DNA of 64,000 bases. Origin: Boesenbergia rotunda (taxonomy: Eukaryota; Streptophyta; Magnoliopsida; Zingiberales; Zingiberaceae). The notes under the pieces are model-generated. The model was not told where the DNA came from and ran no database searches. It was given only the letters and a program-made list of their open reading frames with translations. Every line of letters starts with the position of its first letter. Position 1 is the first letter of the stretch. The stretch is from assembly GCA_024364735.1 (NCBI GenBank), contig JAGFNQ010001611.1, positions 1-64,000 on the forward strand. The letters run 5' to 3'. Position numbers and translations under genes: made by a program. Shown here one piece after another: positions 21,874 to 32,823 of this stretch.

Positions 21874-22881
21874 TGTTGAGGCAATCAGTTATCCGGAGTG
21901 ACCAAGTATTTTGATATTTGGGCAAAGGGTTTTAAGTTAGATTTACCCTTGTTATCTCATATGCGTATGTTGAGTGTGCAGGTTGTACAGGTTACACATA
22001 TGGACTTGACTGGACGGCCTCGGTACGGTGAAGGATGGCATGGAGGTAAGCTGGACGCTTGCGTGTGCATCCGACGGACTTTAGACAGCAGGAATGATGA
22101 GCTAATGGGCGCGGACTTTGAGGCATGCATGAAGGATGCATGGAGGTAAGCTGGAGGCTTGCGTGCATCCGAGGGACGGGAGCCGAAGATGAAGAGGGTG
22201 CGAAAGCAACAGTCGAGGCTGCGGAAGAGGAGTCAGTCAAGTCGTGAGGGTACGAGTGTTGTGTGATTGTACTCGGGAAAGTCCTAGGGTCGAGTGCTGA
22301 GAGAAGTGTACTCGGGAAGGGAAACCCTAGGTGTGTGAGTGGAGCAGTCAACTGCCATTGGGGCAGTCGACTGATAAATCTCACAGAATGCTTTCAGGCC
22401 TGGACCAGTTGACTGGTAAATTGGCAGTCGACTGGTAACCCCGAAAACTAGCCATTGGGTTAGCCGTTGGCTAACAATTAAGGCTAGACCAGTCGACTGG
22501 TAAATGGGCAGTCGACTGGTGGCGAGGGTTTCAGACTTAGTTCTATTTAAGGGGACTTCGTCTTGGCTGAAAGGTTTGACGAATCTTGTCTTGGTTAAAG
22601 GCAATATAGTAGTCTTTGTGCTTAGAGCTTTGATTGTGATTGTGGCGAGGTTTCTCCACCCACAAGGAGCGACGAGGGCTAGCCGGAGGTTATCCGGGGA
22701 TTGATCCACCGACGGATTCTTGGATTAGTCACCCGGCCGGGGTGGATACCAAGTAAACTCTCTTTGTTAGCGTTGTTTGTTTTCTTTATTATTGTTTCCG
22801 CTGTGCAACTAACAACGCAGGTACAAGAAAGATCTGAGATTCGCTATTCACCCCCTCTAGCGTACCGGAAACGATCCTACA
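21874..22881 (+). mobile_element. S1 5' LTR (SIRE-like copia)
   Basis: 1008 bp from TGTTGAGGCAATC to GATCCTACA, followed by a Met-tRNA primer site. It matches 25563-26571, differing mainly in its first ~75 bp. U3 holds six CAGTCGACTG-like palindromes (22345-22518) just before a TATA box CTATTTAAG (22543-22551). The end region carries the TATTCACCCCCTCTAG run seen in all SIRE-like LTR ends here. Reading frames inside the LTR (e.g. 22284-22709 minus) recur because the LTR recurs. Confidence 0.94.
22345..22551 (+). promoter_or_regulatory. U3 palindrome cluster and TATA box
   Basis: CAGTCAACTG at 22345, CAGTCGACTG at 22364, CAGTTGACTG at 22406, CAGTCGACTG at 22425, 22490 and 22509, then CTATTTAAG at 22543-22551. 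The palindromes occur as three pairs spaced 19 bp start to start. The arrangement is repeated in the 3' LTR at about 26033-26241. Confidence 0.85.
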
Positions 22882-22883
22882 GT

Positions 22884-22895
22884 TGGTATCAGAGC
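22884..22895 (+). promoter_or_regulatory. Primer-binding site, S1 element
   Basis: TGGTATCAGAGC two bases after the LTR end (initiator Met-tRNA complement). Confidence 0.95.
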
Positions 22896-22953
22896 AAGGA
22901 CCGCTCTTGATCGTACTAACCGCCGAGGGAGCACACGCTAGAGGGAGAAGAAC

Positions 22954-24288
22954 ATGGAAGACAAATTCGGGGACGACATCTACACTCCGCCGGCCTACGA
23001 CCATGAAGATTTCGGGTATTGAAAGTCACGGATGGAGACATGGTTCGGAATGGAGTGGGACCTTCGGATTGCGCTTGAAGGGCCTTTCGAGATTCCAAAG
23101 GATAAGCACGGGAAGAGGCATAGACCTAGATATTGGAATCAAGAACAATAAAATCAATCCAAGCCGAATAAAAAGGTAATTGACATATTGCTTAATTCTT
23201 TGCCTACTAATGTTTTGAATGGTGTAGGAGCATACAAAAATACACACGAATTATGGATCAAAGTAGAAGAATTTCATAAAAACCCTACACGAGGTCAAGT
23301 AGTGGAAGAACCCGAGGAAGTGAACTCGATAGCCCAAAAGGAGGAAAAATTAAGTGAAAGATTATCAACTTCCTCAAGAGAAGAAGAAGAAGAGGTCTCC
23401 ACCTCAAGGATTGAGGGGGAGGAGAGAGCTTCATCTATACCGGAACAAGAGGAAGCATCCACATCATCCAAGGTTGAAGAAGAAGTCAACCTAGCCTCTA
23501 TCTCCACCAAAGCTAAATCGAAAGAGCACATTACATGCTTTGGTTGCAACGAAAAGGGGCACTACAAGGACAAGTGCCCGAAAGGTAAAATGAAGGTAAA
23601 ATCTACACTCATTTCAAGTTCTTTTAAATCTAACATGAGGTGTAGGAGTGAAGAAGCCCAAGCTAAAAAGGAGAAGATTAGATGCTTTACATGTGGAGAG
23701 CTAGGGCACTACCACACCAAGTGCCCTAGAAAAGGTGAGCTAAAGAAAATGGAGCACTTGAGGAGATGGGAAAAAGAAGAAAGGAAGAAGAGAAGAAGCC
23801 CACATCAAAGAGGGACTCCAAAGGTAAGGAAGGTAACTTCTAACCTTAAGACAAAGTTTAATTCAAATTTAAGTTCCTCCTTGCATTTTAAAAATAATGT
23901 TAATCATCCCTCCATGCATGCTAGTTTTCATGAAAAATGCTTAATGGTGCATAACTTTGGATTTAGATATAATGATAGGACTAGGGTTAACAAGATAGAT
24001 CACAACCCTAGGAAAAGCATGCATAATGATAGACCCAAGACCTCTAGACCTAAGGATCATGATACTAATCCTAAAAAGGGAAGGAATGTGCCTAGGCAAA
24101 TGGGTAGGTCTAGGAATGTCCAAGGTGGACATATAGAAACTAAAGTTAGAAACTTGTCAAGGGAAAATCAAGCCTTGAGGGCAAGGCTTGATATATTAGA
24201 AAATGCCCTAGAAAGATTCACGGTTGGATCTAAGGGCTTAGACATGATGTTGGGGAGCTTAAGACCCAACTATGATCGATCGAGTTAG
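22954..24288 (+). pseudogene. S1 gag with two zinc knuckles
   Basis: ATG at 22954 begins MEDKFGDDIYTPPAY, the start of a copia/SIRE-type gag. One frame runs to TAG at 24286-24288 (~444 codons), broken by TGA after FGY (near 23020) and by TAA after NQEQ (23148-23150). The middle is rich in Glu and Ser. Two CCHC knuckles follow: CFGCNEKGHYKDKC (about 23538-23580) and CFTCGELGHYHTKC (about 23682-23725). Then a basic tail and a coiled-coil-like stretch (ENQALRARLDILENALERF). Gag would package element RNA. No protease, integrase or RT follows, so the element depended on others. Confidence 0.9.
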
Positions 24289-25562
24289 GGATACCGGTCT
24301 AAGACCTCCAAGGTAGATGGAAAGAAATATGCTGGGGAAGCATATAATCATGGCAAGGAGGGTAAGTCCAAGGATGGCAAGTGGGTGCCATCAAAAGGTA
24401 GAAAGGGTGACTTAACCAAGGACAAGGTGTCCAAGGTTAAGAAGGTCCATTTTGTAGGCCAAGAAACACCGGAGGCACACCGGTGTGGCTTAGTGTGGGT
24501 TGAGTCACCTAGGGAGGTGGCTAGGGCTAAGAGTTCAAGGGGGAGCTCTAGGAGCCTTTGGGATATATGGTAAATAGATCTTTGGAGGGTTCCTCCTAGA
24601 GGTCTAGATGAATCATGGAGTGTGCCAAAGGAATTGGAGACGGACTTGAGTCTCAATTCTTAGATTTTGGCATGGTGTTTTTGAGTTTCATGCATGGAAA
24701 TATGACATTAGGGTCATGTTGCATGAAAATTCATTTTTGGTGTGTAATTGCCATGTAAATCAATGCTAGGGGCGCATTGTGAGTTGGCATGGGCAAAGAC
24801 ATCAAGAGGAAACCAAAACTAGGACTTTAAGTCAAGATTTGATTAAAGTTTTTTGCTAATTTTTGGATTTTGTATCAAACTTGGGAATGGTGATAGATAC
24901 ATTTTGGAATATATTTTTCCCAAGTAGATATGGGTACCACAAACCTCTCCAAAAAATTTGGAAATTTTTGGAGATTTTTGGAATTTCTTGCGCATTTCTG
25001 AATTTCTTCAGAAAGGCTGAAATTTAGGTTTTCAGAGTATCAGTCGACTGCCCTGGGGGGCAATCGACTGATCAAGGCTGATTTTTGTATCAGTAGCTGG
25101 TTTGAGCTCCAAATGATGCAAAACAAGTGTATAGGGGGCTAGTACACATTATTTATGGTCATTGGGGATTAAAAGAACCGATAATTGGGATATTGTTGGG
25201 TTCTTTTTGATGTTAGGCAAAGGGGGAGAAGTGTTGGGTTTAAGTTGGGAAACTAAACACACCTTTGCTAGAAACCCTAGGTTTAGGGGGAACTAAGATT
25301 AAGGGGGAGCATGGTTGCTCCATTCATGGCATAAGGGGAACCTTGGAGAGGTTCTTAAAAAGTCTTTGTAAGTCCAGTGTAGGGGGAGCATTGGAAAAGC
25401 TTTAAAAAGCCCGTGTTGAAAAATTCCTAACTTGGAGGATTAGGTGTAGGATGCCTTGGGATAGGATTCATGTATGCATTGCATATGCATTACTTTTGCT
25501 ATTGACTACTATTTTGCTTTCCCTAATTTAAACGTATTGTCAAACATCAAAAAGAGGGAGAT
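24289..25562 (+). mobile_element. S1 interior after gag, no pol
   Basis: No RT, integrase or protease motif in any frame. The visible content is a Lys-rich continuation like the one after gag at 53900-54060, a palindrome pair (CAGTCGACTG 25041-25050, CAATCGACTG 25061-25070), an inner PPT-like tract AAAGGGGGAGAA (25219-25230) and the real tract AAAAAGAGGGAGAT (25549-25562). This is the arrangement of a gag-only, non-autonomous SIRE-like element. Confidence 0.8.
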
Positions 25563-26571
25563 TGTTGAGGCAATCTGTGGTCCGGAGTGACCAAGTGTTT
25601 TGATGTTTGGGCAAACGGTTTTAAGTTAGGTTTACCCTTGTTATCTCATATGCGTATGTTGAGTGTGCAGGTTGTACAGGTTACACATATGGACTTGACT
25701 GGACGGCCTCGGTACGGTGAAGGATGGCATGGAGGTAAGCTAGATGCTTGCGTGTGCATCCGACAGACTTTAGACAGCAGGAATGATGAGCTGATGGGCG
25801 CGGACTTTGAGGCATGCATGAAGGATGCATGGAGGTAAGCTGGAGGCTTACGTGCATCCGAGGGACGGGAGCCGAAGATGAAGAGGGTGCGAAAGCAACA
25901 GTCGAGGCTGCGGAAGAGGAGTCAGTCAAGTCGTGAGGGTACGAGTGTTGTGTGATTGTACTCGGGAAAGTCCTAGGGTCGAGTGCTGAGAGAAGTGTAC
26001 TCGGGAAGGGAAACCCTAGGTGTGTGAGTGGGGCAGTCAACTGCCATTGGGACAGTCGACTGATAAATCTCACAGAATGCTTTCAGGCCTGGACCAGTTG
26101 ACTGGTAAATTGGCAGTCGACTGGTAACCCCGAAAACTAGCCATTGGGTTAGCCGTTGGCTAACAATTAAGGCTAGACCAGTCGACTGGTAAATGGGCAG
26201 TCGACTGGTGGCGAGGGTTTCAGACTTAGTTCTATTTAAGGGGACTTCGTCTTGGCTGAAAGGTTTGACGAATCTTGTCTTGGTTAAAGGCAATATAGTA
26301 GTCTTTGTGCTTAGAGCTTTGATTGTGATTGTGGCGAGGTTTCTCCACCCACAAGGAGCGACGAGGGCTAGCCGGAGGTTATCCGGGGATTGATCCACCG
26401 ACGGATTCTTGGATTAGTCACCCGGCCGGGGTGGATACCAAGTAAACTCTCTTTGTTAGCGTTGTTTGTTTTCTTTATTATTGTTTCCGCTGTGCAACTA
26501 ACAACGCAGGTACAAGAAAGATCTGAGATTCGCTATTCACCCCCCTCTAGCATACCGAAAACGATCCTACA
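25563..26571 (+). mobile_element. S1 second LTR, shared by two interiors
   Basis: 1009 bp, TGTTGAGGCAATC to GATCCTACA. It is preceded by a polypurine tract, as a 3' LTR should be, but also followed by a primer-binding site (26574-26585) and a second gag, as a 5' LTR should be. One LTR thus serves two tandem interiors. Confidence 0.93.
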
Positions 26572-26573
26572 GT

Positions 26574-26585
26574 TGGTATCAGAGC
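26574..26585 (+). promoter_or_regulatory. Second primer-binding site, S1 locus
   Basis: TGGTATCAGAGC just after the second S1 LTR, in the same context as 22884-22895. Confidence 0.94.
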
Positions 26586-26643
26586 AAGGACCACTCTTGA
26601 TCAGACTAACCGCCAAGGGAGCCCACGCTAGAGGGAGAAGAAC

Positions 26644-27104
26644 ATGGAAGACAAATTCGGGGATGACATCTACACTCCGCCGGCCTACGACCATGAGGAT
26701 TTCGGGTATTGGAAGTCACGAATGGAGACATGGTTCGGAATGGAGTGGGACCTTCGGATTGCGCTTGAAGGGCCTTTCGAGATTCCAAAGGATAAGCACG
26801 GGAAGAGGCTTAGACCTAGATATTGGAATCAAGAACAATAAAATCAATCCAAGACGAATAAAAAGGTAATTGACATATTGCTTAATTCTTTGCCTACTAA
26901 TGTTTTGAATGGTGTAGGAGCATACAAAAATGCACACGAATTATGGATCAAAGTAAAAGAATTTCATAAAAACCCTACACGAGGTCAAGTAGTGGAACAA
27001 CCCAAGGAAGTGAACTCGATAGCCCAAAAGGAAGAAAAATTAAGTGAAAGATTATCAACCTCCTCAAGAGAAGAAGAGGAAAAGGTCTCCACCTCAAGGT
27101 TTGA
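26644..27104 (+). pseudogene. Second S1 gag copy, truncated
   Basis: ATG at 26644. Same N-terminus as the gag at 22954 but with the FGY codon followed by Trp, so the first stop of copy 1 is absent here. The TAA after NQEQ (26839-26841) is shared with copy 1, and the frame continues from 26842. Homology ends near 27104, before the zinc knuckles, at a join to unrelated Cop-B leader. Confidence 0.9.
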
Positions 27105-27802
27105 GAAGTCGTAGTATACGGGTCATAACCATGTCACATTTTACCGCTTATATGTTGATATATGCAATGTGTGTATGTGATGCATGATTAGATAAACATT
27201 TATCTTAATTAAGTCAACTCGATATGCCAACCAAAGTTTGGTACTCATAAACTACCCTGACCATTTGTTGTTGGGTTTGCCAAAGCAAAGTGACACATTT
27301 TATCTTGGTATAGTGAGAGAGGATAATTGTGATGTCCCACTATCGAACATTGGGTGAGACTTAACTAAGTTACCTCAATTGGATTGAGAAACTTAGAGGC
27401 ATATCCCAAAAGTTGGGAAAATTGGGTCAGAGAACAATTATATAAAGTCTTGGGCGATTAGCCAAAGCTAACTCAAGATAATGTGTAATGTAGATCTTGA
27501 CCCTTTATTTCCAAGAGTTGTATAAGATGTAATTGGTAAAATATTACCTACTTAATTATACTAAGTCTTGGGTGATTAGCCAAAGCTAACTCAAGATGAG
27601 GTATAATATGGATCTTATCCCACATGAATATAGTCGTTATTTGGTTTGGAGCTAGTAGTGTGGGTAAATTGAGTTTGCCCACATCCATGACTAGCCCCTA
27701 CCAAAGCTCTACAATTTAGTGGGAGTGTCATTTAATTAAAAACATAATTAAATGATCTAGATATGAAACTTATTTCTGCATATTTTACTATTGTAGATCA
27801 CT
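27105..27802 (+). other. Cop-B leader, non-coding
   Basis: AT-rich sequence before a copia gag. A unit containing GGCGATTAGCCAAAGCTAAC or a close variant occurs twice (about 27440-27500 and 27560-27620). Nothing else recognised. The left join at 27104/27105 shows no TG..CA end, so it looks like a deletion joint. Confidence 0.55.
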
Positions 27803-28576
27803 ATGTCATCTAACACGTCAAATACTCTCTCTCTCTCTGCGATCTGTCCTTGAGAAGGACAAGCAAAACAGAGCTAATTTCCTGGACTGGTACAGAAACT
27901 TGAGGATCGTTCTCAAACAAGAATGAAAATTGTACGTCCTAGAGCAACCTCTTCTAGAAGCACCTATCACTACCGTCACTCGTGTCGAAAATGATGCTTA
28001 CAAGAAGCATCCGGATGATGCACTTGATGTATCATGCCTCATGCACTCATGCTTGCCACCATGAACTCTGAGCTTCAGAAGCAACATGAGAATATGGATA
28101 CACATGATATGGTTGAGCACATAAAACAACTATATCAAGGGCAAGCTCGGCACGAGCGGTTTGAGGTGTCTAAGGCCCTATTTGCATGCAAGATGCAAGA
28201 AGGAACTTCCATAGGAACTCACATACTCAAGATGATTGGGTATGCCGAGAACCTTGAAAGATTAGGATTTCCACTGAGTCAAGAATTGGCCACAGACCTT
28301 ATTCTGCAATCATTGCCGGAAAGGTACAATCAATTGGTCATGAACTATAATATGAACGAAATTGACAAGCCATTGTCTGAGATGCTCAGCATGTTGAGAA
28401 TTGTTGAACCTATTCTCAAGAAAATCAAGACTAGTAATGTACTAATGGTATAGAAGGGCAAAGGCAAATGGAAGCCTAACGGCAAAGGTAAGACCCAAGC
28501 TAAAGGCAAGGCCAACTCTACTGCACTAAAGGTCAAAGGCGGGGTGCATAAGGAAAGGACCTTCTTCCACTGTGGT
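27803..28576 (+). pseudogene. Cop-B Ty1-copia gag fragment
   Basis: ATG at 27803 (MSSNTSNTLSLSL). Copia gag runs are readable: NFLDWYRNLRIVLKQE, MVEHIKQLYQGQARHERFEV, MIGYAENLERLGFPLSQELA, LILQSLPERYNQLVMNYNM. Breaks: an in-frame TGA after KQE and a frameshift before 28034; the longest open part is 28034-28453. The Lys/Gly-rich stretch before the zinc knuckle is cut at HCG by the Cop-C LTR at 28577. Confidence 0.9.
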
Positions 28577-31500
28577 TGTTAGGATGTATACTAAAAGCCT
28601 TACTTTTATAAAGATATCTTCATTTTGAAAGAGAATCACATTATCACTATTTGCATGTTTATATTAGTATGCGCATATTATCTGATACTTTACATTGTAG
28701 ATAACATGGTGTGTGGTGTCACACAGAAGATCATGTTATTAGTCCCTTGTAAAGTATAAGTAGAGGCTCACAACCAAGATGGATTTAGACAAACCATCAA
28801 GATGGTTGTAGTGTAATTTGGTGTTGGTTTATCTTGACCATAGAATTACACTAATGCACTTTGTGTGTATTGAGCAGGACCGATATAGAGGTGATTTAAT
28901 TTATATTGACTTCATAATTGAATCAGACCTCAGTTATTATGGAGTACATGCTCTTAATCCTGATATAATAACGGGTGCATATACTTAATATTTATTTCTT
29001 TGATTTACCAATGGGCGAGATTTATTCTGTTAAATTGATAGGCCCGGTAAGTTAGAAAATAATATTATTTACATGGTGTTCCATTGATTATAGAAGGAAA
29101 TCATGTCCTGGTGAGTCGGGTTGATGATGTCCCCTTGAGGAGCTCATAAGGTTCATTATATTAAATCCTGCAGGTGGACTTGATCCGACATACTGATAAG
29201 GTTGAGTGGTACTACTCAAGAAGTTAGAAGTTGATTAATTAAATTGTTAGTAATTTAAATTAATCAACGGACATTAGATATCTTAAACACGAGAAGATAC
29301 TTGTACTCATAATAGGTGGAGTCCATATTTAAATATGGGGGTTGGTGAGGTAGATCAATGAGGATCTTTTAGTAGAATAGATCTTCATTAATGGATCGGG
29401 CCTTGATCCATTAGGTGGTCGAGACCCAACTCTTCCTCATGGTCCCTATTGTATCCCTATATACCGATGCAGTCATGAGACAAGGCATCCAATTGAACCC
29501 CAACCCTCTCTCTTGGTTTTTCTCTCTTAGATTTTCTCTCTCTCTCCTAGGGTTTTTGGCGCCGATGGGTTTGGAGGAGAAGAAGGGCCAGGTGAGGGAA
29601 ATTACATCTCTTCCTCTTGGTTTTCTTCTCCGGTTCCATCCCTTGGGTGAGCACAAATCTATAAGAAGAAGAAGCTTGGCCGGTGGCAAGGAACAAAGGA
29701 GCTCTTCTCTCCTTTTTGGCGCCAGTGATGAGAGGGAAGGAGGGAACCGGTGGTTGGGGTTTGGAGAAGAGGAGAGCTTTTTCTTCTTCTCTCACTGCTT
29801 CTTCTTCATCCTCTACTCTTCTTCCACTGGACGGCGTCTCCTAGCAACTGGGAGTTGGCTAGCGGCACTTTGGAAGAACTTTATGTTGGATCGAGAAAAC
29901 ACGATAGAGGGGGGGTGAATATCGTGAAAACGTTTCGGATTAGAAGTTAAGAGAATACGCAACGGAAATTAGAACAAACACACAGAACGCAAGGATTTTT
30001 ACTTGGTTCGGAGTCGCAGTCGGCTCCTACTCCAAGGCCCACAGTCCTTGACCGTTTACTACAGGCAATTCTATATGTGCGCAAATGTTTACAGAAAATG
30101 TTACGGTTGTAGTGCAGTAAATAAAATTAAACTCTTCGTTACCGACGCCCTGTGTGGATCATGCTTCGGAGCAGAGGGTCGTCGTCCGCGCTTGAATCTC
30201 GAGATTGGAGGTTTTCGGAGCAGAGCGCTTGAGTCGAAGAGCGTAGAGGCATTGGAAAAGTTGATTCTAAAGCCTTAGGGGTCGAGCCCCTTTTATAGCA
30301 CTCCTGGGGGCGCCCGGGATGCTGGGGGATCCTGACACGTGCCTTCGGATCCGAGAACTCTCATTGAAGCTCGGTCAGCGCTTATCCCACTAGAATCGGG
30401 TTCGGAGCTGACGAGGGTGCCTGGGACAATGGGGCCGCCCTGCTTGACTTGGTCAACAGGCTTCATAGTTGATTTTTGCTTCGGTTTATTTCTTGGCTTT
30501 GACTCAGGGTGCCCAGGACCTCCAGAGCGCCCTACTTAGAGCAGTTTCAAAGCAACTCTTTGCTTGGTTATTTGCTTTGACCTTGGGGGCACCCGGGACC
30601 TCCAGGGCGCCCTGCCCAGCTGCTGCCCCTCTCCTTTGGGGCGTTCTGAGCTGGAGAAACTCGTTCCTTCGGTCCTGAATCCAGGTTTAGTTCCAAAACA
30701 ACAAGGTAAGAGTATTAGATAATTTTTTACAGCCATAGCTGTCTTGGTTCTGACTTCGGGTCTCCCAAATGGAACCCTAGGTCGAACCGACGCCTATGTT
30801 CCCTCGACGGGGAACGCGTCCTCACCTACTCCTCTCAGGAGAATTTACCTTTTGCCAACCGGCTCCTCCGGTTGGACTTTTGCCCAGCTTTACTCACCAG
30901 GTCTTCGTGCCCAATCTGCGACCAGGTCTTAGTGCCCACCTTCCAAGCAGGTCTTTGGTGCCCAGCCCCCAGCCAGGTCTTAGTGCCCAATTCCTCGAAC
31001 TAGGTCTTCGGTGCCCAGCCCTCGGCCAGGTCTTAGTGTCTAGTCCACGACCAGGACTTATTGCCCAACCTTATGTCAGGACTTAGTTGCCCAGCCCGCG
31101 GACAGGACTTATTTCCTAGATCAACTAGGACTTTCCTGCACACTTGAGTAAATGTATTTAAAGCATAAATAGTACTTAACTTTGAATCCTTTGCCAATAT
31201 CAAAACAAGGTTCGATATGGTTCTTCCTGCACCAACACTTTAGGGTTCCGATGGCCAGCGGTTGCAACGAGGAGTCCTCCTTTAGGGTTCGGCGCATCTA
31301 AGGAGGAGGAAGATTGGAGCCTTGGTGATTCCGATTCTTGGTGGATCGTCGCCCACACGACGTCCAAGAAGGGTGGGGTCATACAATAGAAGATCGCGAG
31401 GTAGCGAGAGGTATAACCTACTCTTATGGCTCTTTGTTCTTTCTATCATTTTATGTGGTTTAATTAATTATCATTATTGTCAATTATTTGTTAATTAATT

Positions 31501-31757
31501 ATGATAATTAATTGTTTGGGACCCCGATGATAAACACAAAAATCGGCGATCCGCTCATCGTCTATTCCGCGGCTAATCGGTTGGACAAGATTGATCGCTA
31601 GAATAACTTGGTTGTTCAAGCGATCACTCGAATCGGTTAGCACGATGATGAGACGGTCGTTTGGGAAATAGGTCTCCATTCAGATTGAAAATTTTAATCT
31701 GTGGACATGGAGAGGTTTCCTATACGTGACCCGAAATCCCCTTGGTGGAAACCATCA
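28577..31757 (+). mobile_element. Cop-C 5' LTR, split by S3 solo LTR B
   Basis: Begins TGTTAGGATGTATACTAAAAG and ends ACCATCA, followed by a primer-binding site. With 29884-31242 removed it is about 1.82 kb, matching the Cop-C LTR at 51399-53233 in order and length. Shared marks include the ends, the CACACGACGT(T/C)C motif near the RNA leader and GTCTCCATTCA near the end. The 167-codon frame at 29415-29918 lies in this LTR and has no known domain. Confidence 0.9.
29884..31237 (-). mobile_element. S3 solo LTR 'B' with CTTTA duplication
   Basis: 1354 bp, minus-strand start TGTTGGTGCAGGAAGAACC at 31237 and end CTCGATCCAACA at 29884. CTTTA is duplicated at 29879-29883 and 31238-31242. The GC-rich U3 holds GGGGCACCCGGGA-like words. 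It also has the CCAACCGG/CCGGTTGG hairpin (~30856-30876) and a ~31 bp tandem array around CCAGGTCTTAGTGCCC (30885-31110). Confidence 0.94.
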
Positions 31758-31759
31758 AT

Positions 31760-31771
31760 TGGTATCAGAGC
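31760..31771 (+). promoter_or_regulatory. Primer-binding site, Cop-C element
   Basis: TGGTATCAGAGC two bases after the Cop-C 5' LTR end. Confidence 0.93.
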
Positions 31772-32823
31772 CAATGGTTTCCGATTTTGTGTATTTTGGA
31801 TTCAGTTACATTTTGCACTTTATCATGTATTTTATTTTTTCGAATAATAGTAGGATGTGCGTAGGCTAACTCTTTGGTTGCAGGCACGAGAGTCCAACTA
31901 TTATGGCTAAAATGATGTGTGTATGTGATTGTTTGTGCATGGTTTTAAATTTATTTGAATCCTCGGGGTTGACAAGGCTAAATTTGGTATTACATTTTGT
32001 AATTAAATACGACACTTGTTTAGCCGCGTTTTTTATTTACTTTTGATCTAGATTTAATGTACACTCCTTTGTGGAGTATAGGATCGATGGATGTAAATAA
32101 ATAGCATTTTATCTCGACTCAGAGATCCCTTCAATGTTGGCTTACGCATGGTGTAGGGAGGAGCAAGCGAGGTGGCGACACGACTGGAGTCATATTGAAG
32201 ATTGAAGCCATAATAGTTAGAAAATTTTGTTTTTTCTTATTTATTGCTTTTAGTTTATATGTTTGTCGTGCTTGCATGAAAATTCCTCAATTATAAATAA
32301 CTATGTGGGAGAGGGACCCTAAGGGTCTTATGGCCTCCATTACTAATTTGACAAGTGATGCGAACAAGCTTGCACGTTGGCTCTAAGTGTCTTCCTCCCC
32401 ATCGGATGGATTTGTTCTGCAGATCACTAGGTCAGACATGACTATAGAAAATTATTTAGGAGCGTGTGATTTTCCCCATCGGACGACACATAATCCGAGA
32501 TAATTTTCTTAGTATCATGTAATGGTAAACACTTAGATGCAAATAAAAATATCCTCCCCATCTGAGTCACTGCTATTATTTTAGGGCCGAAGAGGAACCA
32601 ACTATTAATTTTATTTGTCAAAAAGTTAGGTTGACAAGATAATAAAATTAATGGGTAAAACCTCCTCTTGCAAATGTAGAATTCGTATACGTCCACACTA
32701 TAGTGGCATGTGATATTCTCGGTGTTTAAGATGTTGGTTGATTTTAAAATATATTGTTTAAGGAATCAATATATTTTGAAATCTAAAGTTTGTGATCATT
32801 GTGATTCTCGGGAAATTTTCAAA
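31772..32823 (+). other. Cop-C leader, non-coding
   Basis: About 1 kb between primer site and gag without a credible frame on either strand. Long AT-rich leaders of this type precede gag in the other copia pieces here. Confidence 0.6.

Noticed and set aside
22284..22709. 141-codon minus frame repeated at 25973-26398 as a conserved gene pair
   Set aside because: Both lie in the two copies of one S1 LTR; the conservation is that of the LTR.
23295..23549. Antisense frame over S1 gag
   Set aside because: Mirror of the Glu/Ser-rich gag region; no independent support.
29415..29918. 167-codon plus-strand frame as a host gene
   Set aside because: It lies within a Cop-C LTR and runs into the inserted LTR B; no domain, no equivalent frame in the sister LTR at 51399-53233.
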